A stretch of DNA of 9,221 nucleotides, taken from assembly GCA_005801395.1 (NCBI GenBank), contig SYDV01000195.1, positions 1 through 9,221 on the forward strand, written 5' to 3'. The stretch comes from Planctomycetia bacterium. Its GTDB lineage: Bacteria > Planctomycetota > UBA11346. Positions 1 to 7,303 of the stretch are shown piece after piece. Every line of letters starts with the position of its first letter. Positions within the stretch are counted from its first letter, which is position 1. Below the pieces are notes generated by a model. It saw nothing but the letters and a program-made list of their open reading frames with translations, searched no databases and was not told where the DNA came from. A program made the translations under genes and the position numbers.

Positions 1-1674
1 GGCGCAACGCAAACGATTACTGAGAGCACCACGTGTCGAGTCGCCTACCGCACGATTGAAGGAATCAGCGAACGTGCGATGGCCACGTTAGCGACCACCT
101 GCGTGCGAGAATATTTATCCAGCGTCGAAGATCCCATAGGCGCGCTGATTCCCGACCATTATCAAAGAGCTTTAATCCAACTACATCAACCGCTTGATGC
201 CGCCCATCATGAAGCAGCACGACGATTAATTGCCGAACGCGAATTAATGGCCTTAGCCTGGGTCATGCAGCAACGGCGCACTGCGCAAACGGCAGGTATC
301 GGAAAATCCTGGCCATGGACTGATCTTATTCATCAACGCGCACTCGCACGTCTACCGTTTCCATTAACCGCCGGACAACAACAAGCGATCGCTGAAATAC
401 GCGCCGATTTGCAAGCAATCACCCCAATGTACCGCTTATTAAGCGGCGATGTCGGCAGCGGTAAAACCGCCGTCGCCCTCATCGCCATGTTAGCCGTGAT
501 CGCCAATCAGGCTCAAGCCGTTTTGCTTGCCCCCACGGCGGTGTTAGTGCGCCAACATGCGCAATTCATATCATCTTGTTTAATTGGTTCACGCGTGCGC
601 ATTGGCCAATTAACCGGTGGCACGACGCCAAGCGAATGTGAGACGTTGTTAGCGGATCTACAAAGCGGATCCCTACATCTGTTAATTGCTACCCACGCAG
701 CTTTACAGGATCGTGTCGAATTCCAGGCATTGGGTTTGGTCGTTATTGATGAACAACATAAGTTCGGCGTCGAACAACGCTCTGCCATTATTAATTCTGC
801 CGAACAACGTCAGGGTTGGCGGCCTGATTTATTATTGATGACGGCAACGCCAATTCCCCGCACTTTAGCACTCACTGCATTTGGTGATTTAGCTATTTCT
901 CACATCACTGGTCGCCCTCCTGGCCGTGCTCCTGTGACAACCTTGGTTAGCGAACTTAAACGACTGTCTGATATAGAACCACTCATCCAAACTGCCGTAC
1001 AAACTGATGGTTTAGTCTTTGTCATCTGTCCCCTGCGTGACAGTAGTGATCGCGTTACTGCGGCTGACGCGACTCAAGTGCATGCCCAACTCGTCACGAC
1101 GTTTGGCCATGAACACGTCGGATTATTGCACGGTGCTATGCCCGAAAACGACAAACTCGCCATGATGGAACGTTTCGCGACTGGTTCGCTGCGCATTTTA
1201 GTTGCGACTACCGTGATCGAAGTCGGTATAGATGTGCCTGCGGCAACCTTACTAATCGTTTTAGATGCAGACCGTTTCGGACTAGCGCAACTGCACCAAT
1301 TGCGTGGACGTATTGGACGCGGATCGCGTGCGGGGCAATGTCTCCTTTATTACCGTAAAGACCGCAAGACAGATAAAGAACTCAGCGACCAAACTCCTGA
1401 CAACGCGCAAATACGACTCCAGGTTTTACGCGATAACGACGACGGTATGGCCATCGCCGAAGCTGATCTCATGCAACGTGGACCAGGGCAATTATTAGGC
1501 ACAGGCCAACATGGACTGTGCAATTTCCGCGTTGCCAGCCTACCGCGCGACCTTGATTTATTGCAAGCGGCGCATGCCAACGTCCGTCAACGATTGGCGG
1601 ATGGTGACACGATGCCGGTGATTTTACGACGCTTACTCACGGCGAACGACACCACTGTATTGGCAGGCGGATAA
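1..1674 (+). CDS. recG: ATP-dependent DNA helicase RecG, 5'-truncated by the window edge
   Basis: RecG is the superfamily 2 helicase that reverses stalled forks and branch-migrates Holliday junctions. The frame is open from base 1 (in phase at base 1), and the ATG at 79 is internal: the residues just before it (YRTIEGISERA) fit the end of the wedge domain. About 557 codons are present; the family is usually near 690 residues, so roughly 130 N-terminal residues lie upstream. Visible motifs, numbered from the ATG at 79, are Walker A GDVGSGKT at 123-130, the RecG-type DEQH box in IDEQHKFGVEQR at 223-234, TATPIPRTLA at 255-264, HGAMP at 351-355, the motif V/VI stretch around 377-414 (ATTVIEVGIDVP, QLHQLRGRIGRG) and the C-terminal RGPGQLLGTGQHG at 467-479. 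The usual GTRQ reads GTGQ here. The next gene starts 22 bp after the stop, so the two are probably cotranscribed. Identification is secure. Confidence 0.96.
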   Translation, partial: GATQTITESTTCRVAYRTIEGISERAMATLATTCVREYLSSVEDPIGALIPDHYQRALIQLHQPLDAAHHEAARRLIAERELMALAWVMQQRRTAQTAGIGKSWPWTDLIHQRALARLPFPLTAGQQQAIAEIRADLQAITPMYRLLSGDVGSGKTAVALIAMLAVIANQAQAVLLAPTAVLVRQHAQFISSCLIGSRVRIGQLTGGTTPSECETLLADLQSGSLHLLIATHAALQDRVEFQALGLVVIDEQHKFGVEQRSAIINSAEQRQGWRPDLLLMTATPIPRTLALTAFGDLAISHITGRPPGRAPVTTLVSELKRLSDIEPLIQTAVQTDGLVFVICPLRDSSDRVTAADATQVHAQLVTTFGHEHVGLLHGAMPENDKLAMMERFATGSLRILVATTVIEVGIDVPAATLLIVLDADRFGLAQLHQLRGRIGRGSRAGQCLLYYRKDRKTDKELSDQTPDNAQIRLQVLRDNDDGMAIAEADLMQRGPGQLLGTGQHGLCNFRVASLPRDLDLLQAAHANVRQRLADGDTMPVILRRLLTANDTTVLAGG

Positions 1675-1696
1675 TCCACGACATGGTGCGCCGACC

Positions 1697-2656
1697 GTGA
1701 TTCCTGCCTACGAACAACTCGCCAATCGCATTCGCCGTGTCCATAAACACCTACGCAAATGGGCACGTCGCACCGACGTTACCTGCTACCGCTTATACGA
1801 AAAAGATATTCCTGATCAGCCATTAATCGTCGATTGGTATGATGGACAGGCAGTGGTATGGGCTTTTGACCGCACCCGTAATGAAACCACCGCCGATGAA
1901 GAAGCGTGGATAGCGCAGGTTCATGAAGCGGTGGCTTCGGGTTTAGATCTCTCGGCAGACAATGTTATTATTAAACGCCGTTTTCGCCAACAAGACCGCC
2001 AAGCCGGAGATGGCCAATACCACAAATTAGACACCACCGGACAAGCACGTGTCGTAACGGAACATGGATTACGTTTCGAAATCAACCTCAGTGATTATCT
2101 AGACACCGGATTATTTCTCGATCATCGTCCAACACGACAACGCGTTCGCGACGAAGCAAAAGGAAAACGCGTCCTTAATTTATTCGCCTACACCGGTGCC
2201 TTTACTGTTTACGCCATAGCTGGCGGCGCAATTCGCACCACCACGGTGGATCTCAGCAATACGTATTTAGATTGGGCGACACGGAATTTAGCACTTAACG
2301 ATCAACACGTTGGCGATCAGCACGTCATTGTGCGCGCTGATTGTTTGCAATGGCTCGCACAGGCAACCAATGATCGCACGCGTTACGATATTATTATTTG
2401 TGATCCCCCAACCTTTTCCAACAGCAAGTCGATGACAAAAACCTTTCGCATCGACCACGATTACCCCTGGCTCATCAATCGCTGCGTGGAATTATTAGCA
2501 CCGGGTGGCGTTTTATATTTCAGCACTAATTTTCGTGGCTTCCGGTTAAATGCTGATGAATTACCGCCGCTTACTATTTCCGACATCAGCGACATCAGCG
2601 TCCCTGAGGATTTCCGCAACCGGAAAATTCATCAGTGTTGGCGGATGGTACGGTAA
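1697..2656 (+). CDS. rlmK: Stand-alone RlmK-type 23S rRNA (guanine-N7) methyltransferase
   Basis: This is a 319-residue class I SAM-dependent methyltransferase that matches, nearly end to end, the C-terminal half of the fused gammaproteobacterial RlmKL protein. In E. coli that half makes m7G2069 in 23S rRNA. Recognisable blocks are LRKWARRTDVTCYRLYEKDI at 19-38 (RlmK-like N-terminus), DYLDTGLFLDHR at 133-144, SAM motif I NLFAYTGAFT at 161-170, the acidic motif II TTVDLSNTYLDWA at 182-194, the catalytic-type DPPTFSNSK at 236-244, and the ending DFRNRKIHQCW at 305-315. The RlmL (THUMP plus m2G2445 methyltransferase) half is absent; recG lies directly upstream instead. The start is a GTG; upstream in the same frame, back to a stop at 1619, I see no better start, and no clear Shine-Dalgarno precedes it. 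An ATG at 1683 is out of frame. The target base is inferred from the family and could be a different rRNA guanine or cytosine. Confidence 0.85.
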   Translation: MIPAYEQLANRIRRVHKHLRKWARRTDVTCYRLYEKDIPDQPLIVDWYDGQAVVWAFDRTRNETTADEEAWIAQVHEAVASGLDLSADNVIIKRRFRQQDRQAGDGQYHKLDTTGQARVVTEHGLRFEINLSDYLDTGLFLDHRPTRQRVRDEAKGKRVLNLFAYTGAFTVYAIAGGAIRTTTVDLSNTYLDWATRNLALNDQHVGDQHVIVRADCLQWLAQATNDRTRYDIIICDPPTFSNSKSMTKTFRIDHDYPWLINRCVELLAPGGVLYFSTNFRGFRLNADELPPLTISDISDISVPEDFRNRKIHQCWRMVR

Positions 2657-2766
2657 CTCAAAACGCTTCAATGAACTCCACCAGCAGAGTGTTTCTGCAA
2701 ACCACTTCGCGGCACGCGCCAACATTTCCACACCGCGTACGGCATTTGACTCTTGTATGTTAACGA

Positions 2767-3462
2767 ATGTTACCTATAAGCCGGCCCATGCTCCCTATCT
2801 TCCTCATTTTACCGACCTTCGCCGCTTTGGCGTATTTCATCCTCGCGGCGGGGCACTGGTCAGCGCCGTTCATTTATGGCGCAAGTAAAGTAGTGATGGT
2901 CATCGCTCCGATTGTATTGGTGTGGCGTCACGGATGGCCTGCGGCCTGGGGGCCACGTGCCTCGTGGCAGCGGATCATTTATGAAGGTAATTTATTGGGT
3001 TTGGTCATGGGTGGTCTCATTATTTTGGCTGGGACAGGTCCTTTATTATGGTTATTACAGGACGCCGCGCCACGAATTCAGGATAAAATCACGGCTTTTG
3101 GACTCACGACATTACCAGCCTATCTCCTGGCAACCGTGGTTATTAGCGTGCTGCATAGCGCCTTTGAAGAATGGTATTGGCGCGTGCATATGGTTGGTGC
3201 ACTGCGTCGCCAACAAACTGCAAATATCGCCATCCTGGTCGGTGGATTAGCATTCGCTGGTCACCATATCGTCGTGGCGTGGTTTTATGCCGGTCCATTA
3301 GCAGGATGTTTATTGGGGCTCATTGTTGGACTTGCTGGCTCCTGTTGGAGTCTCCTACATCGGCGGCATGGCAGCGTGTATGGTGCCTGGATCGCACATA
3401 TGTGGTGTGATGTTGCCTTGATGTGGCTTGGCTGGCAGGCGCTCCAATACTTCCGTTCTTAA
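2767..3462 (+). CDS. CPBP family intramembrane glutamic endopeptidase-like protein
   Basis: A very hydrophobic protein of 231 residues (224 if it starts at the second ATG, 2788) with about six membrane segments, for example near residues 9-28, 40-53, 75-97, 115-131, 152-172 and 175-195. It carries the three CPBP (Rce1/ABI, PF02517) signatures: EEWYWR at 134-139 as EExxxR, FAGHH at 163-167 as FxxxH, and HMWCD at 211-215 in the position of the usual HxxxN/D. These residues form the active site of intramembrane glutamate proteases, so the fold is likely and activity plausible. The substrate is unknown: bacterial members act in bacteriocin self-immunity, protein maturation or remain uncharacterised. 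Neither start has a good ribosome binding site; the 2788 start (MLPIFLILPTF) gives the more usual N-terminus beginning straight into a membrane helix. The gap of 110-131 bp after rlmK holds no other gene. Confidence 0.8.
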   Translation: MLPISRPMLPIFLILPTFAALAYFILAAGHWSAPFIYGASKVVMVIAPIVLVWRHGWPAAWGPRASWQRIIYEGNLLGLVMGGLIILAGTGPLLWLLQDAAPRIQDKITAFGLTTLPAYLLATVVISVLHSAFEEWYWRVHMVGALRRQQTANIAILVGGLAFAGHHIVVAWFYAGPLAGCLLGLIVGLAGSCWSLLHRRHGSVYGAWIAHMWCDVALMWLGWQALQYFRS

Positions 3463-3583
3463 TACTGTTTAGCATAATAACAGAACTTAACTGAGTCACC
3501 AACACGACTTGGCTCCAACTTATTCTCAGGAAACAGGATCACCTTCGTGTGTATCCTCTTCAAACATAACGACCAACTATCAC

Positions 3584-5029
3584 ATGACGCTCCCTGCTCC
3601 TATTATTCCCCTTAACGAAGTCGCCATCATGGATGCGGCGGCCATAGATCTGGGCCAAGAACTTAGCCAATTAATGGAAAATGCTGGCGCCGTATTAGCC
3701 CGTGAAGCTGAGCGCATGGTTCCAGGTGGTTCGGTACTAATTGTCTGCGGTAGTCATAATAATGGCGGTGATGGCTATGTCTGCGCGCGCTTACTAGCCG
3801 AGGCAGGGCGCAAAGTTTATCTCTGGCCAATTCTTCCACCACAGAGTCGTTTATGTATGGAGCAAGCGCAACGAATCCCCCCGACCGTAACGATGGTTGA
3901 CGGCATACCAACGCCAACACCAACGCTCTGTGTTGATGCCATGTTAGGCGCTGGCAGTAAGGGCCGACCACGTGAACCGTACGCCGCCGCGCTAAGCCAA
4001 TTACGTAAAATTACCTGCCCGATATTATCTGCGGATGTACCCAGTGGTATTGGCAGCGATCTGTGCCTTGCTGCTGCCATGACCATTTGTTTTCAAGTCG
4101 CTAAATCAGATTTATTGCGCCAAACCGGCCTGGGTGAATTTAAAACGGTCGATATCGGTATTGATCCAGCTGCTTATTTAGAGGTGCAACCCGCCTGCAT
4201 GCGGCGGTTTCCTTTACATAAACGCACTGGCCATAAAGGCACGCATGGTGAACTATTAATTATTGGTGGTGGCGCATTTCCTGGAGCATTAGAATTTTGT
4301 GCTCGCGCTGCGGTAATGACTGGTTGTGATTTAGTGCGCGCCTGGACTGCCGAAGGCCATCACTTACCGCCCACGGTGGTGGCACACACGCAAGATGGAC
4401 ACCTATTAAATTCCGCCGATCCACAAGAACTCACCCCCCTCTTAGTTCGCGCCAGCGCCGTATTGATTGGCCCAGGACTAGGTCGCGAACCTGGCTCCGT
4501 TGAAGCTGCGCAGCAGGCCTTTTCTTTAGCGATGGAAATGGGTGTGCCCACTATTTTAGACGCCGACGCTATTCCGGCTTTATGCGACATTATACGCGAA
4601 ATGCCGCCTGGCGATGCGCGTTTATTAATTACCCCACATCGCTCAGAAGCCCGCACGTTATTAGGTGGAGTCGCCACTGATGAAACGCTCCATGCATTCG
4701 CTCGCCCAGATCGCGTTATTCTGGCGAAATCGGTGGTAGATTTGATCACGGACGGTCGCCGCTGGCAGCACAATCCTCGTGGTAATCCCCGTATGGCCGT
4801 TGGCGGTACCGGTGATGTCTTAGCCGGAGTCGCCGCAGGAATTATGGCACGCGGAGCCACACCATTTGACGCCGCTCGCATGGCAGTTTTATGGGTTACC
4901 ATGGCTGGTGACTGCTTATGGGAAACTCATGGTCCGTGCTACGATGCACTGCATTTAATTGATGCCTTACCGGCGACATTACGCAGCTTGCTTGAACCAC
5001 TTAATCTTTGGCCCCCAGTTACTGGCTAA
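3584..5029 (+). CDS. nnr: Bifunctional NAD(P)H-hydrate epimerase / ADP- or ATP-dependent NAD(P)HX dehydratase
   Basis: This enzyme repairs damaged NADH and NADPH: the N-terminal epimerase interconverts R- and S-NAD(P)HX and the C-terminal kinase-like dehydratase restores NAD(P)H using a nucleotide. With the ATG at 3584 it has 481 residues. Epimerase half (about 1-205): LMENAG at 30-35, GSHNNGGDGYVCAR at 56-69, DAMLGAGSKG at 118-127, DVPSG at 151-155 and VDIGID at 189-194. Dehydratase half (about 212-475): HKGTHGELLIIGGG at 217-230, IGPGLG at 295-300, ILDADAI at 324-330, TPHRSEA at 350-356, NPRMAVGGTGDVLAG at 401-415 and LIDALP at 458-463. An in-frame TTG at 3509 would add 25 low-quality residues; the 3584 start leaves MTLPAPIIPLNEVAIMDAAA, the normal YjeF-type beginning. 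The region after DVPSG is several residues shorter than in typical epimerases. The dehydratase wording (LAKSVVDLITDG, GGTGDVLAG) resembles archaeal-type NnrD as I remember it. Family assignment is secure. Confidence 0.93.
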   Translation: MTLPAPIIPLNEVAIMDAAAIDLGQELSQLMENAGAVLAREAERMVPGGSVLIVCGSHNNGGDGYVCARLLAEAGRKVYLWPILPPQSRLCMEQAQRIPPTVTMVDGIPTPTPTLCVDAMLGAGSKGRPREPYAAALSQLRKITCPILSADVPSGIGSDLCLAAAMTICFQVAKSDLLRQTGLGEFKTVDIGIDPAAYLEVQPACMRRFPLHKRTGHKGTHGELLIIGGGAFPGALEFCARAAVMTGCDLVRAWTAEGHHLPPTVVAHTQDGHLLNSADPQELTPLLVRASAVLIGPGLGREPGSVEAAQQAFSLAMEMGVPTILDADAIPALCDIIREMPPGDARLLITPHRSEARTLLGGVATDETLHAFARPDRVILAKSVVDLITDGRRWQHNPRGNPRMAVGGTGDVLAGVAAGIMARGATPFDAARMAVLWVTMAGDCLWETHGPCYDALHLIDALPATLRSLLEPLNLWPPVTG

Positions 5030-5047
5030 ATAAGTGACGGTTCTCAA

Positions 5048-5425
5048 TTAACCAATTTGAGATTCGTTAGTTAACCACTGTAGTGCAGTTACTTCTTCTG
5101 AAAATATTTTTATCACTGCAGCATCGCGCGACACATACACCGCAAACATACGTGACAGACCGTATAATAATTCGGATTCGACCACGATCGCAATACGTGC
5201 ATTTTTCACCTGCTGACTCACCATTGCGGCAATGCCTTTAAGTTCGTCTGCAGAACGATTTTCCTTACTCAGGCGAATATCAATTAAAATGCATGGTCGT
5301 AAAGGCTGCGAATCATTATATTTCGTTAAACCATTGGTAAAGACCGCCAACCCCTCCTCAAAATCGACATGGCCTTCAGCCGTGATCGTCAGGCGCTGTT
5401 GTTCAATGGCGTAACGAATGGGCAT
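5048..5425 (-). CDS. Small SpoIIAA/STAS-like protein of unknown function
   Basis: A 125-residue soluble protein with no signal peptide or membrane segment. Its pattern of strands and helices, with PCILIDIRLSK at 43-53, a helical stretch from about 55 to 75, RIAIVVESELLYGLSRMF at about 77-94 and a final FSEEVTALQWL helix, resembles the SpoIIAA-like or STAS-type proteins that bacteria carry as uncharacterised small ORFs. Those typically read MPIRY-x(n)-LIDLR-x(n)-AIVV-x-GLARM-x(n)-AL-WL. No catalytic residues are evident, and a role in protein-protein regulation is only a guess. It starts 3 bp after the stop of the secreted-protein gene upstream on the same strand, in the arrangement TAA-ATT-ATG, with no Shine-Dalgarno of its own. 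Translation by re-initiation from the upstream gene is therefore likely. Its 3' end faces the 3' end of nnr, with only 18 bp between the stop codons. Confidence 0.7.
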   Translation of the reverse strand: MPIRYAIEQQRLTITAEGHVDFEEGLAVFTNGLTKYNDSQPLRPCILIDIRLSKENRSADELKGIAAMVSQQVKNARIAIVVESELLYGLSRMFAVYVSRDAAVIKIFSEEVTALQWLTNESQIG

Positions 5426-5428
5426 AAT

Positions 5429-6184
5429 TTAAGGCTGGAAACTCGATTGATCGACCACTTTTTCGCGAATTGATGTCACCACCCAGCGTTGCGTGACATC
5501 GCCATTCGTATTTTCAACCAACATAGGCAATCCTGGGACCGTCGCTAAAACGACCCAGATATTTGACGATTCAACTGCCACATCTGCTAATAAACCAAGA
5601 GCAAACGGATTTGGTAATGATGGCGCCACTAATACCGTAAATTTCCGCCCTTCGGCCTTAATTTCGATCCGTTTTGTCGCTAAACCCAACATGGGGAAAT
5701 CTGCCGCGCTGCGATCAATCTCAATCGGTGTCGACAATGCCGCAATCGCTATGGGTTCAGGTTTATCAGCACCCATAACCCAGCCCTGATTCTTTTCTCG
5801 GTCAACAACTATGCGCGGTAAATTATCACTGATGGCCGCCATTCGCTGACGATCGATAATAAAAGAAACCGTACTCATGACCACGACGCCACCACGCGCC
5901 AGCGCCACACGTTCGCGTTCGGCCTGATAAGTGCCAACGTCCCCGCGCAAGGTTTTCTTCACCAACGTCGGCATTCCCGCTATACCAATACTTGCCTTTT
6001 GGAGTCGTTCGTCGATTTGCTTGGCGTAATCATCTAGTTCGGCTTGATCTGCCACGGCGATGTGGGCCGGCCCAACCATCGATTGTTGCATCGTGATGGT
6101 ACCGCTCCATTCATTGGCTGCCGTTGCCTTCGGCGCCGATAACAGGCACCCATTCAGCAACAAAAATAGCGCAATTAACCGCAT
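5429..6184 (-). CDS. Secreted or periplasmic DUF4412-like protein
   Basis: A 251-residue protein with a clear N-terminal signal peptide: MRLIALFLLLNGCLLS is a short charged start and hydrophobic core, followed by a likely signal peptidase I site at ATA|AN (22/23). A Cys at 13 gives LNGC, a poor lipobox, so lipidation is possible but less likely. The mature part is rich in beta-strand patterns. It has a run near 105-136 (VSFIIDRQRMAAISDNLPR, then IVVDREKNQGW) and a C-terminal WVVTSIREKVVDQSSF. These resemble DUF4412-type envelope proteins, which have repeated strands with a 'value recorded and used' pattern and end in a similar VTxIxxxxxDxSxF phrase. This is a resemblance, not a firm family call, and the function is unknown. 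It is the first gene of a two-gene minus-strand unit and is divergent from cysD. A weak AAGGCGG lies about 12 nt before the ATG. Confidence 0.75.
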   Translation of the reverse strand: MRLIALFLLLNGCLLSAPKATAANEWSGTITMQQSMVGPAHIAVADQAELDDYAKQIDERLQKASIGIAGMPTLVKKTLRGDVGTYQAERERVALARGGVVVMSTVSFIIDRQRMAAISDNLPRIVVDREKNQGWVMGADKPEPIAIAALSTPIEIDRSAADFPMLGLATKRIEIKAEGRKFTVLVAPSLPNPFALGLLADVAVESSNIWVVLATVPGLPMLVENTNGDVTQRWVVTSIREKVVDQSSFQP

Positions 6185-6340
6185 AACTGAGCTTTACCGC
6201 CTTTTGTGGACGCGGCAAATGGCGGTTTGGCGCCCGCGAATCTAGCGGCGCCGCCATCCGTATGATGTGTGCCTAGTCCGCCCCTTGCCCCCGAAACTAT
6301 TTTCCAACAATGCCAGCCCCCCTGATACCCGGAGCCGCCG
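6185..6340. promoter_or_regulatory. Divergent intergenic region between the secreted-protein gene and cysD
   Basis: This 156-bp region must contain the promoter for the minus-strand pair and probably that for the sulfate-activation genes. It is noticeably GC-rich in its middle part. I saw a perfect 10-bp palindrome GCGGCGCCGC at 6245-6254 and a -10-like TATGAT at 6261-6266, but no -35 hexamer at proper spacing for either strand, so no promoter can be placed. No riboswitch fold was recognised. The only candidate ribosome binding site for cysD is GGAG at 6331-6334. Confidence 0.3.
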
Positions 6341-7258
6341 TTGACCACCGCGACCATGGACCATCTCGACCTGCTGGAACAGCAGAGCGTTTATATTTTC
6401 CGCGAAGCCTTCCGCCATTTTGAGCAACTTTGCATGTTGTGGTCGATTGGCAAAGATTCGACCGTGCTCTTGTGGTTAGCGCGTAAGGCTTTTTTCGGCC
6501 ACGTGCCATTTCCACTCGTCCATATCGACACTAGTTACAAATTACCCGAGATGATTGCGTACCGCGATCGCTTGGCCATGGAATACAAGCTGACGATGGT
6601 CGTTGGCCAAGACGAAGCAACGTTGGCCAGTGGACGCACCTTTCCAGCAACCCAACACCTACCAGATGGACACCCAGATAAAGTGGACCGCACCAAGTGC
6701 TGTTCCTTATTAAAAGCGGGCGCTCTTAAAGCCACGCTCCAAGGCACGGGTGTGCGTCGACGTTTAAATCTGGTGACCGGCCAATACGAAATAGATAATG
6801 ATAAACAGCCATACCACGGCGTCATCGTTGGTGCGCGCAGCGACGAAGAAGGCAGCCGCTCTAAAGAACGCTACTTTAGTCCACGCGACAAAAACAATGC
6901 GTGGGATGTGGGTGATCAACCACCCGAATTATGGAATCAATTTAAAACCGATTTTGCACCGGGTACCCACGTGCGCATTCACCCGTTGCTGGATTGGACC
7001 GAATTAAATATTTGGGAATACATCAAACGCGAAAATATCCCCACCGTATCGCTTTATTATGATCAAGGCGACGGCAAACGTTACCGTTCGCTTGGTTGTG
7101 GCCCTTGCCAATCGCCGATTAATTCCAAAGCAAAAAATGTCGACGATATTATTGCCGAATTAAAGAGTGGCTCCCTTAGAAACATCGCCGAACGTTCGGG
7201 TCGCTTACAAGACGGCAAGCATGGCCTCGAAGAACTCCGTCGTGACGGCTATATGTAG
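6341..7258 (+). CDS. cysD: CysD-like sulfate adenylyltransferase small subunit with APS-reductase-like cysteines
   Basis: CysD, with the GTPase CysN, makes adenosine 5'-phosphosulfate from ATP and sulfate. This 305-residue protein shows the family's adenine-hydrolase fold markers: SIGKDS at 35-40 (the CysD form of the PP-loop), LARKAFF at 46-52, [15 protein letters not shown] at 57-71, [20 protein letters not shown] at 164-183, [14 protein letters not shown] at 215-228 and SLGCGPC at 250-256. Ordinary CysD has GCWPLTGAV at the last site and no cysteine pair in the middle. This protein has Cys120-Cys121 within [14 protein letters not shown] (118-131, counted from the TTG) and Cys253/Cys256 in CxxC, the arrangement of [4Fe-4S] ligands in assimilatory APS reductase. 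It lacks the C-terminal ECGLH nucleophile. About 20 extra residues lie near 139-160. The TTG at 6341 has a GGAG 6 nt upstream. The ATG at 6356 gives [10 protein letters not shown], closer to the family N-terminus but without an SD. The cysN-like gene follows after 76 bp. Confidence 0.88.
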   Translation: MTTATMDHLDLLEQQSVYIFREAFRHFEQLCMLWSIGKDSTVLLWLARKAFFGHVPFPLVHIDTSYKLPEMIAYRDRLAMEYKLTMVVGQDEATLASGRTFPATQHLPDGHPDKVDRTKCCSLLKAGALKATLQGTGVRRRLNLVTGQYEIDNDKQPYHGVIVGARSDEEGSRSKERYFSPRDKNNAWDVGDQPPELWNQFKTDFAPGTHVRIHPLLDWTELNIWEYIKRENIPTVSLYYDQGDGKRYRSLGCGPCQSPINSKAKNVDDIIAELKSGSLRNIAERSGRLQDGKHGLEELRRDGYM

Positions 7259-7263
7259 AACGA

Positions 7264-7303
7264 GAAGTCCGGAATTCCGGAAGTCCGGAAGTCCGGGAGT
7301 CTT
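7264..7303. repeat. 8-bp tandem repeat array (GAAGTCCG type) between cysD and cysN
   Basis: The array has four consecutive 8-bp units: GAAGTCCG at 7264-7271, GAATTCCG at 7272-7279, GAAGTCCG at 7280-7287 and GAAGTCCG at 7288-7295. Unit 2 differs at one base. A decayed fifth unit, GGGAGTCT, covers 7296-7303. The junction of units 1-3 is a perfect palindrome, TCCGGAATTCCGGA, at 7268-7281, and neighbouring CCGG segments can pair around 4-nt loops. The array occupies more than half of the 76-bp spacer between the two genes. It is followed by an A/T-rich stretch but not by a clean U-tract, so an intrinsic terminator is unlikely. Confidence 0.9.

Noticed and set aside
2582..2599. Direct repeat of GACATCAGC within rlmK
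   Set aside because: Two in-frame 9-bp copies in a variable loop (SDISDIS) are ordinary coding sequence slippage, not a separate element.
2684..2698. Small hairpin GCAGA-GTGTT-TCTGC between rlmK and the CPBP gene
   Set aside because: The stem has only 5 bp and no U-tract follows; expected by chance.
2746..2780. TTGACT (2746-2751) with TATAAG (2775-2780), a possible promoter for the CPBP gene
   Set aside because: The 23-bp spacer is far too long for a standard sigma-70 promoter. TATAAG alone, 7 bp before ATG 2788, could suggest a leaderless transcript, but one hexamer is too weak to call.
3465..3483. CTGTT...AACAG hairpin after the CPBP stop codon
   Set aside because: A 5-bp A/T-rich stem with a 9-nt loop and no U-run is not a convincing terminator.
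3509..3583. In-frame TTG start 25 codons upstream of the chosen nnr start
   Set aside because: The added residues (Ser/Thr rich, no similarity to the family) and lack of a ribosome binding site make the ATG at 3584 more likely.
5044..5061. Imperfect inverted repeat CTCAATT / AATTTGAG at the convergent ends of nnr and the small minus-strand gene
   Set aside because: It has a one-base bulge, lies partly inside the minus-strand coding sequence and lacks a U-tract on either strand.
5429..6184. Lipoprotein signal based on LNGC at residues 10-13
   Set aside because: Asn at -2 is unusual for a lipobox, and a better signal peptidase I site (ATA before Ala-Asn) follows; kept only as a possibility.
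7264..7303. Repeat array as a CRISPR or transposon end
   Set aside because: The 8-bp units are directly adjacent without spacers, and there is no transposase or cas gene.
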